NCBI RefSeq assembly: GCF_018613325.1
Contig: NZ_JAGGQJ010000001.1
Location: 62,001 to 126,000, forward strand
Length of the DNA: 64,000 bases
Source: Bacillus sp. ISL-34
Lineage (GTDB): Bacteria > Bacillota > Bacilli > Bacillales > DSM-1321
Direction of reading: 5' to 3'
The notes under the pieces were generated by a model that saw only the letters and a list, made by a program, of their open reading frames with translations, was not told where the DNA came from and ran no database searches. The first letter of the stretch is position 1; each line of letters opens with the position of its first letter. The position numbers and the translations under genes are program-made. Positions 17,660 to 25,609 of the stretch are shown one piece after another.

Positions 17660-17848
17660 TTGAAGAAAATCATTGTGCTGCTCAGCGTCATACCCGCAAT
17701 TGGCTCATTATCTGTGGTTAACCGTGTAGAGCCATATATATTAGGTTTGCCTTTCATTATCTTTTGGTCCACAGCCTGGCTTATTTTAACATCCATCTGC
17801 CTTTATATTAGCAGCGTGATCTGTGATAGACAGGAGGAGAATAAATGA
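17660..17848 (+). CDS. DUF3311 small membrane protein, symporter partner
   Basis: This 62-residue protein has two membrane segments (about 2-18 and 32-55) and the core VEPYILGLPFIIFWSTAW, typical of DUF3311 proteins encoded just before SSS-family symporters. They are thought to be small accessory subunits; their precise role is not established. It starts at TTG 17660 behind GAGGGGGA, and its stop overlaps the symporter ATG by 4 bases. A second pair of the same type is at 53509/53706. Confidence 0.85.
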   Translation: MKKIIVLLSVIPAIGSLSVVNRVEPYILGLPFIIFWSTAWLILTSICLYISSVICDRQEENK

Positions 17849-19329
17849 ACAGTTCCATATTAATCATCACCCTGACTCTTGCTTTGGCTTTTTACTTAGG
17901 TATCCGCGCAAAAAAGGGGCGTGAAATGAAGCTTGACCAGTGGGCAGTCGGGGGGAGGAACTTCGGTTCTTTAATCATGTTCGTTCTGATGGCAGGAGAG
18001 ATGTTTTCGACTTTTGTGTTTCTTGGAGCCAGCGGAGCGGCATACCGTATGGGCGGTCCCACTATCTATATATTTTGCGCTCTTACTTACATCGTTCCTT
18101 TCTGGATATTACCCCCTATTTGGCGCTATGCAAAAAAACATAATGTGCTGACGCAATCTGACTTTTTCACAAAAAAGTATAATAGCAAGTCATTGGGACT
18201 TCTCGTTGCTGTTATTGGAGTCCTATCAATGATTCCCTATATCGTATTACAATTAAAAGGCTTTCAGATCATTGTTTCCGAAGCATCATATGGATTGATT
18301 CCCCCAACGGTTGCTGTTTGGATCGGAATGCTCTGCGTAACTGTTTTTGTATATGTGTCAGGAATTCACGGTTCGGCGTGGACGGCAGTATTGAAGGATA
18401 TCCTCATTCTTGTCGTAATAGTGTTTTTGGGCATATATTTACCTATTCATTACTTCGGCGGAATACAACCGATGTTCGAAACCCTAGAAGCAACAAAACC
18501 GGGATTCTTGTTGCTTCCTGATGAAGGGCTGAGCATCTCTTGGTATATTTCCCTTTGCCTGACCATCGCACTGGGCCAATATATGTGGCCGCATTGCTTT
18601 GGAGCGAGTTTATCTTCCCAAAACGAATCAGCTCTGAGGAAAAATTCTGCCATTTTACCTCTGTATCAAATCATTCTGGTTTTCATTCTTTTTATCGGTT
18701 TTACGGCGGTTTTGCAGATACCGAATTTACAAGGCGGAGATACGGACCTTGCCTTATTTAAAATCGCGAAAGATGCTTTCCCGCCCTGGATTGTTGGCGT
18801 TGTCGGAGCAGCAGGCATGCTGGCTGCCCTTGTACCATGTTCGATGTTAATCTTGACGGCAGCCACGATTTTATCAAAGAATATTTACAAAGCTGTTAAG
18901 CCTGACACATCGAATGAACAGCTTGCCAAACTAACCCGTATATTTGTTCCGATCGTATCTTTAGTCTCCTTGATCTTTACATTCTATGGAGGTAATACGA
19001 TGATTGCGTTACTGACCATGGCTTACAGTTTTGTGCTGCAGCTATTCCCTCCTTTAGTATTCAGCTTGCTTAAGAGAAACCCGGTAAGTAAAGCGGGGGC
19101 CTCTGCAGGAATGATTTTAGGGGTGGGGTTGGTCGCTTACTTTACGCTGGCAGAGGCAACAATGGCCACTTTATTACCAAAGGCACCGCATTTCATACAG
19201 GATCTTGATATAGGAATCGTCGCCATTACCTTTAACCTTATCGTCATGCTGGCTGTCAGTGCTTTCACAAGAAAAGACAAACAAACGATTCTGGAAGAAG
19301 AACCGGTTAAACGAATAATCACTTCTTGA
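17845..19329 (+). CDS. Sodium:solute symporter (SSS family)
   Basis: This 494-residue membrane protein has about 13 helices. It opens with the SSS motif YLGIRAKKGREMKLDQWAVG and has GEMFSTFVFLGASGAAY, where sodium-coordinating residues usually lie. It imports an organic solute with sodium. Overlap with DUF3311 and the shared sigma-54 promoter make a two-protein transport unit. Context suggests it imports the compound degraded by the Rieske operon or by the CocE-type hydrolase; the ligand is not readable from sequence. The paralogue at 53706 has the same helical pattern and many matching motifs. Confidence 0.92.
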   Translation: MNSSILIITLTLALAFYLGIRAKKGREMKLDQWAVGGRNFGSLIMFVLMAGEMFSTFVFLGASGAAYRMGGPTIYIFCALTYIVPFWILPPIWRYAKKHNVLTQSDFFTKKYNSKSLGLLVAVIGVLSMIPYIVLQLKGFQIIVSEASYGLIPPTVAVWIGMLCVTVFVYVSGIHGSAWTAVLKDILILVVIVFLGIYLPIHYFGGIQPMFETLEATKPGFLLLPDEGLSISWYISLCLTIALGQYMWPHCFGASLSSQNESALRKNSAILPLYQIILVFILFIGFTAVLQIPNLQGGDTDLALFKIAKDAFPPWIVGVVGAAGMLAALVPCSMLILTAATILSKNIYKAVKPDTSNEQLAKLTRIFVPIVSLVSLIFTFYGGNTMIALLTMAYSFVLQLFPPLVFSLLKRNPVSKAGASAGMILGVGLVAYFTLAEATMATLLPKAPHFIQDLDIGIVAITFNLIVMLAVSAFTRKDKQTILEEEPVKRIITS

Positions 19330-19378
19330 TCAAAGGAAGCCTTATAACTGGGGTGCTTCCTCTATAAAGAACGATACA

Positions 19379-19410
19379 AAAAAGGATAGCCTTTGAAGCT
19401 ATCCTTTTTG
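19379..19410. terminator. Terminator after the symporter gene
   Basis: AAAAAGGATAGC at 19379-19390 and GCTATCCTTTTT at 19398-19409 form a perfect 12-bp stem. A second, weaker hairpin (GGAAGC 19335, GCTTCC 19355) precedes it. Confidence 0.88.
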
Positions 19411-19513
19411 TAGTTTTCCAAGCTTGCAGTATATATTTACCATGAATTTGTATAAGTAATACGTAATTAAAGGAAATGTGTTAAGTTGGACTAAAATGAT
19501 TATGGAGGCAGCG

Positions 19514-20209
19514 ATGAAATACGAGATTATCTTATTTGATGTTGATGATACATTGCTAGACTTTGGAATATCGGAAAAAAAGGCACTGCATGAAGCTTTC
19601 TTAGAGTTCGGTTTGCCCACAGGGGCTAGGGATTATGCGGGATGCTACCAAGAAATCAGTAAGGTTTTATGGAGGGATTTGGAACAGGGGCTTATTGATT
19701 TAACAAATCTGGGAGTGGAAAGGTTCAAGCGGTTGTTCCTGAAGCATGGGCTTGATATCGATGCGGATGCGTTCGGCCTTGCGTACCTAGAACATTTGGG
19801 AAAGGAAATACATCTTCTGCCCGGGGCTTTGGAGGTTTGCGAGAAGCTTGGAGGATGCCGGCTGGCTATTATAACAAATGGCTTCACGACAGTGCAGACA
19901 GCAAGAATCGGGGGCTCACCCCTTTGCAATACCTTTGAGACTTTGATAGTTTCCCAAGAGGCTGGGTTTCAGAAGCCAGATAGAAGGATTTTTGATTATG
20001 CATTTACCAAGTTAAAGATTACAGATAAATCGAAAGCGTTGATAGTGGGTGACTCCCTGACATCAGATATACAGGGCGGCTTGAATCATGGAATGGATAC
20101 ATGCTGGTACAATCCCAATCAAAAGGATAATAATCTGGGAATCAAGCCCACCTATGAAATCCGGACGCTGACCGACCTTTTGGAGATTGTAGGAATTAAG
20201 GAAGCTTAG
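19514..20209 (+). CDS. HAD-superfamily phosphatase, YjjG/YfnB type pyrimidine 5'-nucleotidase
   Basis: This 231-residue HAD hydrolase has motif I DVDDTLLDF (nucleophile and acid/base Asp), motif II ITNG, a Lys in GFQKPDRRIF and motif IV VGDSLTSDI. The alpha-helical cap between motifs I and II matches YjjG/YfnB, a house-cleaning nucleotidase acting on non-canonical pyrimidine nucleotides. The start at 19514 is chosen because GGAGG lies six bases upstream; the frame extends to 19478 without a site. It stands alone, converging on the MFS gene across a shared terminator. Confidence 0.85.
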   Translation: MKYEIILFDVDDTLLDFGISEKKALHEAFLEFGLPTGARDYAGCYQEISKVLWRDLEQGLIDLTNLGVERFKRLFLKHGLDIDADAFGLAYLEHLGKEIHLLPGALEVCEKLGGCRLAIITNGFTTVQTARIGGSPLCNTFETLIVSQEAGFQKPDRRIFDYAFTKLKITDKSKALIVGDSLTSDIQGGLNHGMDTCWYNPNQKDNNLGIKPTYEIRTLTDLLEIVGIKEA

Positions 20210-20230
20210 AGAGTTATGTGCGTTCATAAA

Positions 20231-20274
20231 AACAGAGGCTGGTTGTCCAAGTGATAGGACGTGCAGCCTCTGTT
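20231..20274. terminator. Bidirectional terminator between convergent genes
   Basis: AACAGAGGCTG at 20231-20241 pairs with CAGCCTCTGTT at 20264-20274, with an inner GTCC/GGAC stem. It serves the HAD gene on the plus strand and the MFS gene on the minus strand. Confidence 0.88.
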
Positions 20275-20299
20275 ATTACTTATGCCAGGGATTTTAGAA

Positions 20300-21598
20300 T
20301 CAGTTCAAATCCAGCTCATGTGGTTTGAGTGTTTGATCACTTTCTTTCCTTCTGCTGAAATGAGGTGATAATATACAAAGCGCCAGGGAAATTGCGAGAC
20401 CTGCCATCATGAATCCGCCAAATACCAAAGGGGATGGGCCATATGATTCCGCCATGGTGGTCCAGATGAGCGGACCGAAACCTGCAATGGCTGCCGCGAT
20501 CTGATAACCGACGGATAATCCAGTATAACGGACCTTGGCTGGAAAGAGCTCCGAGAATAATGTTCCTTGTGTAGAAAAAATGGCTCCCCAGATGACGCCG
20601 AGTACAACTGCCTGCATAAAGTAGAACCAGCCGACCCCTTGCCCAATCATTGTGAAATATGGGATGGCCAAGATGAAAAGGAGAATCAGGCCCCCAAAAT
20701 AGATGATTTTTCGATCTATAAAATCAGAAATGTAACCAATGACAGGAATCGTAACTAGCATTGTAGCGCAGCCAATCGTTAAACCGGTCAAAGCAGAATC
20801 TTGGGAATAACCAAAATACAGTGTAGTAAAGACGAGAACATAGGACATGATGAATACATTGAAGAACCCGTCCCCAATTTTTAGTCCGATCACTTGCAGC
20901 ACATTTCTCCAATCGTGTTTCAACGTTTCAATAATGGGAACTTTCGCAAGATCACCGCTATTTTTCTGCTGCTGGAATTCCGGCGTTTCTTCAATGCCAC
21001 TCCTTACCCAGATTGCCAATGCGATCAGTACACCGCTTAAAAGGAATGGAATCCGCCACCCCCAAGATAAAAATTGGGCATCGGTTGTCAAGGAACTGAT
21101 AAGGGTTAGGCTGAACGAACCGGCAACCAAACCGATGGGGACTCCTAGCTGGGGAATGGATCCATATAACCCACGAACACCCTTTGGAGCAGATTCCGTT
21201 GCCAATAGGATGGCTCCGCCCCATTCACCTCCCAAGGAAATCCCTTGAATCAACCTCAGCACCACCAAGATGGCGGGGGCTGCCAACCCAACCTGGGCAT
21301 AAGTGGGCAGAACACCGATAAGCATTGAACTCCCTCCCATACCAATCAGGGTGAACATGAGTGCTGCCTTCCGTCCGATGCGATCACCCATATGACCGAA
21401 TAGGATGCTTCCGATTGGACGGGCTGCGTAACCAGCCCCGAAAGTGACAAAGGCGAGAAGAAGTGAAATGGCAGGATCATGATTTGGGAAGAATAGAGTT
21501 GTAAAAACCAGGCCCGTTGCTGTCCCGTATAAATAGAAATCATACCACTCAATAACGGAACCAGCTAAACTAGCGAAAAGAACTCGACTTTTTTTCAT
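20300..21598 (-). CDS. MFS metabolite:proton symporter (MHS family)
   Basis: This 432-residue transporter has 12 helices. It opens FASLAGSVIEWYDFYLYG, a hallmark of the metabolite:H+ symporter family (ProP, ShiA, KgtP types), and has motif A as GHMGDRIGRKAAL. Substrates in the family are small organic acids or betaines. ATG 21598 follows AAAGGAG; an upstream in-frame start at 21670 adds an unusual leader and lacks a site. It is monocistronic. A link to the quaternary-amine region next door is possible, but nothing in the sequence shows the substrate. Confidence 0.9.
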   Translation of the reverse strand: MKKSRVLFASLAGSVIEWYDFYLYGTATGLVFTTLFFPNHDPAISLLLAFVTFGAGYAARPIGSILFGHMGDRIGRKAALMFTLIGMGGSSMLIGVLPTYAQVGLAAPAILVVLRLIQGISLGGEWGGAILLATESAPKGVRGLYGSIPQLGVPIGLVAGSFSLTLISSLTTDAQFLSWGWRIPFLLSGVLIALAIWVRSGIEETPEFQQQKNSGDLAKVPIIETLKHDWRNVLQVIGLKIGDGFFNVFIMSYVLVFTTLYFGYSQDSALTGLTIGCATMLVTIPVIGYISDFIDRKIIYFGGLILLFILAIPYFTMIGQGVGWFYFMQAVVLGVIWGAIFSTQGTLFSELFPAKVRYTGLSVGYQIAAAIAGFGPLIWTTMAESYGPSPLVFGGFMMAGLAISLALCILSPHFSRRKESDQTLKPHELDLN

Positions 21599-22051
21599 GA
21601 TAAATGCTCCTTTAATTCTTAGTTTTTCATCAAAATTGTTTTCAACAATAAATAAAGCCGAAATGAACAAAAATAATGGTTAAGGAATATAAGTGGAAAA
21701 CTGGATTATTTAGATTATTTTAGAAGGCTTATCCATACCGGTCAACATATTTCTGACTTTTCTGAAAAAATGAAACGAATAACTTAGCTCTCATCACCTG
21801 TAATGGAATATAATTAATTCTAAAGTAATGGAAATAAACGATTCGATCTTCCCGGATAAAATGAAAAAGTTTTAACTAAGGAGGAGAATTAAACTCAAAT
21901 CATTTAGTATTTTTTATGTATAGAAGAGTGGCAAAGTGGAAATCATGTGGATAAGAAAATAAAAAAAGAGGAAAGGATAAGATTTTAATAAATAATAATA
22001 ATCTCCAAGTTATTTAGTATAATAGAAAAAAGGTTAAGGAGTTGGTTTCAT
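21599..22051. other. AT-rich intergenic region with promoter elements only
   Basis: No coding sequence is visible. The right end carries TATAAT at 22018-22023, a good -10 element for the small gene at 22052. The left part must hold the minus-strand promoter of the MFS gene, which I could not place with confidence. Confidence 0.5.
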
Positions 22052-22231
22052 ATGGAGAAGCAATTGCCAGGAACATCGCTTGAACCTGAAGAGATGGCTG
22101 AAATGGTTTTGAAAAAGGCCCTTAGTGATTACCGGAAAGCACAAATCGAAAAAGAAATCGATGACTCATTAAGAAATCGTGATAAGGAAGAATTCCTGCG
22201 TTTAACTGAAATATTGAAGGGCATTTCATGA
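22052..22231 (+). CDS. Small IDEAL-domain protein
   Basis: This 59-residue protein ends IDDSLRNRDKEEFLRLTEIL, the pattern of the IDEAL domain (I-D-x-A/S-L...D-K-E-x-F) found in small Bacillaceae proteins and in some adaptor proteins. The charged, helical N-terminal half is not characteristic. AAGGAG lies 11 bases before the ATG and a TATAAT -10 about 30 bases before. The function of stand-alone IDEAL proteins is mostly unknown; some act as protein-binding modules. Confidence 0.75.
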   Translation: MEKQLPGTSLEPEEMAEMVLKKALSDYRKAQIEKEIDDSLRNRDKEEFLRLTEILKGIS

Positions 22232-22374
22232 AATTTTATACACTGTGAACAAGACAAGTAGTAATGATGATATAGAAAGTACACCTAAAAGCCAGCACGG
22301 CTTGATAATATGAATATGAAGCTTTATATAACTGATACATTCTAATTAAATAGCAATCTTTAGTATTATAATAT

Positions 22375-22403
22375 TTTACATTGTAAGCGCTTTCTTGTAT
22401 AAT
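22375..22403 (+). promoter_or_regulatory. Sigma-A promoter with an embedded perfect cre box
   Basis: TTTACA at 22375-22380 and TATAAT at 22398-22403 have a 17-bp spacer. The spacer contains TGTAAGCGCTTTCT (22382-22395), which fits the CcpA consensus TGWAARCGYTWNCW at every position. Binding there should block the polymerase, so the downstream gene is predicted to be glucose-repressed. Confidence 0.7.
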
Positions 22404-22435
22404 CAAATAAAGAAAACGTTGGGGAGAAGTTTTGT

Positions 22436-22468
22436 ATGTCAGCTAATGGCGGAATTCACAGGTATTAG
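22436..22468 (+). other. Possible 10-codon leader ORF
   Basis: ATG at 22436 opens MSANGGIHRY-stop in the leader of the CcpA-controlled transcript, in the same frame as the small gene at 22517. It could be a regulatory leader peptide or simply the decayed start of a longer gene. Confidence 0.2.
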
Positions 22469-22516
22469 TGGCTGAAAAGGTTTGCACCGGGATAAAAACT
22501 AAAGGGGGAAAAAGTT

Positions 22517-22645
22517 ATGAAAAAGAATGGAGTGTCGTTAGTTGAATTTGTTCAGGAGGATCGGTTCGAACTCAGCTCCTACATTACTTCTTTATTTAAT
22601 AAACTGAATGACTATGTTCCCAAAAGTCTTAAAGATAAAAGGTGA
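22517..22645 (+). CDS. Small protein of unknown function, 42 residues, under a cre-controlled promoter
   Basis: The product begins MKKNGVSLVEFVQEDRFELS and continues with SSYITSLFNKLNDYVPKSL. It is soluble, mixed-charge and probably helical, with no membrane segment or cysteines. It has its own promoter with a perfect CcpA box, a strong AAAGGGGG ribosome binding site and a strong terminator nine bases after the stop, all signs of a real single-gene unit. I do not recognise a family. It is below usual ORF length cut-offs and would often be missed. Confidence 0.6.
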   Translation: MKKNGVSLVEFVQEDRFELSSYITSLFNKLNDYVPKSLKDKR

Positions 22646-22653
22646 ATGACAAT

Positions 22654-22704
22654 AAAAAATGGATCAGGAAGATATGCATAACTTCCTGATCCATTTTTTA
22701 TTTG
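22654..22704 (+). terminator. Strong terminator of the 42-residue gene
   Basis: AAAAAATGGATCAGGAAG at 22654-22671 and its exact complement at 22682-22699 form an 18-bp stem with a 10-base loop and flanking T residues. Confidence 0.93.
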
Positions 22705-22756
22705 GTTTTTTGGATTTAGAGTTTTAAGTAGTGCACTTAAATGGAAGTCTCAATAA

Positions 22757-22786
22757 TTGACAATGAGAATCGTTATCGAATAAAAT
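22757..22786 (+). promoter_or_regulatory. Sigma-A promoter overlapped by a Fur box
   Basis: TTGACA at 22757-22762 and TAAAAT at 22781-22786 have an 18-bp spacer. TGAGAATCGTTATCG (22764-22778) inside it matches the 7-1-7 Fur consensus TGATAATNATTATCA at 12 or more of 15 positions. Iron repression of the next gene is expected. Confidence 0.7.
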
Positions 22787-22822
22787 GATTCATTATAAGT
22801 ATATCGATTGGAGATGTTCAGA

Positions 22823-23143
22823 TTGTTCGTTCAGATGAGAAAAATGGAGGTAAAAGAAGGTAATGCAGAACTAGTAGTAAAACGGTTCAGTGGCGAAGGG
22901 ATCATAGAAAAGCAGGAAGGGTTCATCGATTTAAGTGTGATGGTGAAAAAAGTGCGACGCGGGGATGAAGAGGTCATCATTATGATCAATTGGGAGTCGG
23001 AGGCGCATTGGAAGCAGTGGGAAAAGAGTGAAGCCCATATCGCAGGCCATAAAGCAAACCTTGGGAAACCAAAGCCTGAATATATCGTCAGTTCGGAAGG
23101 ATCATTATATGAAGTGAAAGCTATAAAAAAGGCAGTGAAATAA
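22823..23143 (+). CDS. Heme-degrading monooxygenase, HmoA/IsdG family
   Basis: This 106-residue ABM-fold protein opens FVQMRKMEVKEGNAELVVKR and has the family ending WESEAHWKQWEKSEAHIAGH, where the His near position 75 probably ligates heme. These enzymes open heme to release iron. The frame extends to TTG 22808. TTG 22823 is preferred because it gives the usual FVQ start and stands nine bases after GGAG at 22810; ATG 22814 has no site of its own. The Fur box over its promoter supports a role in iron acquisition. Confidence 0.82.
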   Translation: MFVQMRKMEVKEGNAELVVKRFSGEGIIEKQEGFIDLSVMVKKVRRGDEEVIIMINWESEAHWKQWEKSEAHIAGHKANLGKPKPEYIVSSEGSLYEVKAIKKAVK

Positions 23144-23294
23144 CCGACTTAAGCTAGCCTTTTTTAAATTCCGTACAATAGAAAAGATATTTCCTACGTT
23201 ACTGGGTGGAATATCCTATTTCTCAATCATCGTGTAGCATAAGGATGCGGAATGGTTACCGTTCACATATAATAGCTTACCTTCACTAAAATTC

Positions 23295-23322
23295 AGGCTC
23301 CCATTATGGGTGCCTCTTTTTT
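23295..23322 (+). terminator. Terminator downstream of the heme monooxygenase gene
   Basis: AGGC-T-CCCA (23295-23303) pairs with TGGG-T-GCCT (23307-23315) around a 3-base loop, followed by CTTTTTTT. Confidence 0.75.
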
Positions 23323-23781
23323 TATGAATTCATCTCAAAATAGGATATGTAATTCCATTTCTGTTGATATAGTAAAATATCTTTTATTTTCATTAAAATG
23401 GAGACATTCATATAAATGTAAAAAAAAGGAAAAAAGGAAGGCAGTCCGAAAAGTTTACATATATGAAATAAATAGGGGTGCTGTTCTTAGGTTAGCGGGA
23501 ATACCTATTATAAAGTCAATTGAGTTTAGAAGTATTAATATACCAAAATACCATACCGATATCGATAAAGTAGTTATTTATATGGAATCAAGACCGGTCC
23601 TAGCTTGGATTTCGATTACGACGATGAGGTATTCTCCCTGGAAATGTTTTTTACTAAAGATTCAAGCCCATTTCCATATCCATCAATGTTTTGAAGTGGG
23701 AAGAAGAGAGAATATTATAAAAAATCCAAAAAAAGTGTTTACAGGGAAAAAAATTCATTGTAGTATTTCCTTATAAAGTAA

Positions 23782-23797
23782 ATGAAATCGATTTCAT
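23782..23797. promoter_or_regulatory. Palindromic operator 1 of the inositol operon
   Basis: ATGAAATCGATTTCAT is a perfect 16-bp palindrome with a central CG, the form bound by LacI/GalR regulators. It is the first of three identical copies before iolA (others at 23883 and 23991). The probable binder is the LacI-type protein at 37050. Confidence 0.75.
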
Positions 23798-23882
23798 CCC
23801 GAATCAAGATTATGTACAAGCTATAACAGAAATGGGAGTGGATTGGTCCATACCTTTTCTTCAGGTGGACCTCCTGAAAGAA

Positions 23883-23898
23883 ATGAAATCGATTTCAT
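23883..23898. promoter_or_regulatory. Palindromic operator 2 of the inositol operon
   Basis: This is the same 16-bp palindrome, here extended to 18 bp (AATGAAATCGATTTCATT, 23882-23899). Its centre is 101 bp from operator 1 and 108 bp from operator 3, spacings that allow DNA looping. Confidence 0.78.
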
Positions 23899-23990
23899 TC
23901 GCAGATTATTAGCTTGGATTTTGGGATCGAGCTAGAAAACTTATTGATTGATCCTAATAAGCAACATGGATGGATTTTTTCCATAGTCAA

Positions 23991-24006
23991 ATGAAATCGA
24001 TTTCAT
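23991..24006. promoter_or_regulatory. Palindromic operator 3 of the inositol operon
   Basis: This is the third copy, again 18 bp with its flanks (23990-24007), 61 bp before the iolA start. Its right end overlaps TTGACG at 24006-24011, a possible -35 element, so binding here would directly block transcription. The -10 is not clear. Confidence 0.78.
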
Positions 24007-24067
24007 TGACGGCGATACTTATACTGGCTTGATTCTACAAAATACTTTATTTTAAGGAGGAAAAAAC

Positions 24068-25537
24068 ATGTCTTCAGTAACACATGAGGTGAAAAAATTA
24101 AAAAATTATATAAATGGTGAGTGGATTGAATCCACTTCAAAGGAAACGGAAATCGTGTTCAACCCTGCAACTGGTGAGGCGATTGCCGAGGTGCCACTTT
24201 CAACTAGGGAAGATGTGGATCGTGCGGTTCAAGTGGCGGATGAGGCTTTTAAAAAATGGTCGCAGGTTGCTGTCCCGAAAAGGGCTCGCATATTGTTCAA
24301 ATATCAGCAGCTTCTTGTGGAAAATTGGGAAGAACTTGCTAAACTGGTCACTATCGAAAATGGTAAAAGCTTATCGGAATCGATGGGTGAAGTACAGCGG
24401 GGCATCGAGTGTGTCGAGTTTGCGGCGGGTGCACCTACGCTGATGATGGGAAAACAGCTTCCGGATATCGCGACAAACATTGAATCGGGTATGTACCGTT
24501 ACCCAATTGGTGTAATCGGCGGTATTACTCCATTTAACTTTCCGATGATGGTCCCTTGCTGGATGTTCCCGCTTGCGATCGCATGTGGCAATACATTCGT
24601 GTTAAAGCCATCTGAACGTACCCCTTTGCTTGCAGCACGCATTGTTGAACTGTTTGAGGAAGCAGGTCTTCCTAAAGGAGTACTGAACATTGTTAATGGA
24701 GCACATGACGTGGTTAATGGGCTTCTGGAGCATGAAGATGTGAAAGCCATCTCCTTCGTCGGTTCACAGCCAGTGGCGGAATATGTATATAAAACAGGCA
24801 CGGCTAACTTGAAGCGCGTCCAGGCTCTTGCGGGAGCGAAGAATCACTCGATTGTCTTGAAAGATGCCAATCTTGATATGACGGCCAAGGAAATAACAAG
24901 TGCAGCTTTTGGATCGGCCGGTGAGCGTTGCATGGCCGCTGCTGTTGTTGTCGTAGAAGAAAGTGTAGCGGACCAGCTAGTTGAAAAATTGAAACAGGCA
25001 GCTGATGCCATTACGATCGGTAATGGTCTGGATGACGGCGTTTTTCTAGGACCTGTGATCCGGGAAGGAGCTAAGAAGAGGACTATTGATTACATCGAAT
25101 CAGGTATAGCTCAAGGTGCGACCCTTGTACGCGATGGCCGTAAAGACGAGGCAGCAAGCGGCAATGGATATTACCTTGGGGCTACGATTTTTGATCATGT
25201 GACACAGGAAATGAAAATCTGGCAAGATGAAATTTTTGCACCAGTGCTCTCCGTTGTCCGTGCAAAAGATTTAACGGAAGCCGTTGAGATTGCCAATGCT
25301 TCAGCACTGGCAAACGGGGCTTGCCTTTATACGGACAGTGCAGCTGATGTACGCCAATTCCGTGAAACGATCCATGCCGGGATGTTGGGCATAAACGTGG
25401 GTGTTCCAGCACCTATGGCATTCTTCCCATTCTCTGGATATAAAGATTCATTCTATGGTGATCTTCATGCAAATGGAACCGATGGTGTGGAGTTCTATAC
25501 ACGTAAAAAAATGGTCACTGCACGCTACGTGAAATAA
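24068..25537 (+). CDS. iolA: Methylmalonate-semialdehyde dehydrogenase (CoA-acylating)
   Basis: IolA converts malonate semialdehyde with CoA and NAD to acetyl-CoA and CO2, the last step of myo-inositol catabolism. The 489-residue protein has the nucleophile in SAGERCMAA near residue 288 and GAKNHSIVL where other aldehyde dehydrogenases have the catalytic Glu; lack of that Glu is characteristic of this CoA-dependent subgroup. [17 protein letters not shown] near the C-terminus also fits. It has an AGGAGG start and is the first gene of a ten-gene operon ending at iolJ. Three LacI-type operators lie upstream. Confidence 0.96.
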   Translation: MSSVTHEVKKLKNYINGEWIESTSKETEIVFNPATGEAIAEVPLSTREDVDRAVQVADEAFKKWSQVAVPKRARILFKYQQLLVENWEELAKLVTIENGKSLSESMGEVQRGIECVEFAAGAPTLMMGKQLPDIATNIESGMYRYPIGVIGGITPFNFPMMVPCWMFPLAIACGNTFVLKPSERTPLLAARIVELFEEAGLPKGVLNIVNGAHDVVNGLLEHEDVKAISFVGSQPVAEYVYKTGTANLKRVQALAGAKNHSIVLKDANLDMTAKEITSAAFGSAGERCMAAAVVVVEESVADQLVEKLKQAADAITIGNGLDDGVFLGPVIREGAKKRTIDYIESGIAQGATLVRDGRKDEAASGNGYYLGATIFDHVTQEMKIWQDEIFAPVLSVVRAKDLTEAVEIANASALANGACLYTDSAADVRQFRETIHAGMLGINVGVPAPMAFFPFSGYKDSFYGDLHANGTDGVEFYTRKKMVTARYVK

Positions 25538-25609
25538 GGTGAACGAAAGATATTGCAAGATGGCCCGTTTGGATACGGGCCGGATTTTTTGAAAACCAAG
25601 GAGGTACAT

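Larger units (their letters stand above)
23440..23989 (+). pseudogene. Possible heavily decayed gene, fragments in several frames
   Basis: There is no intact gene here, but several open stretches in different frames look protein-like: SIEFRSINIPKYHTDIDKVV near 23515, SLDFDYDDEVFSLEMFFTKD near 23600, IPNQDYVQAITEMGVDWSIP near 23797 and SLDFGIELENLLIDPNKQHG near 23910. Frameshifts and stops separate them. I do not recognise the family. The alternative is plain AT-rich spacer holding the operators of the inositol operon. Confidence 0.25.

Noticed and set aside
23306-23776. 156-residue open frame as an intact gene
   Set aside because: It begins inside a terminator hairpin, has no ribosome binding site, is Lys-rich and low-complexity in parts, and protein-like text jumps to another frame midway.
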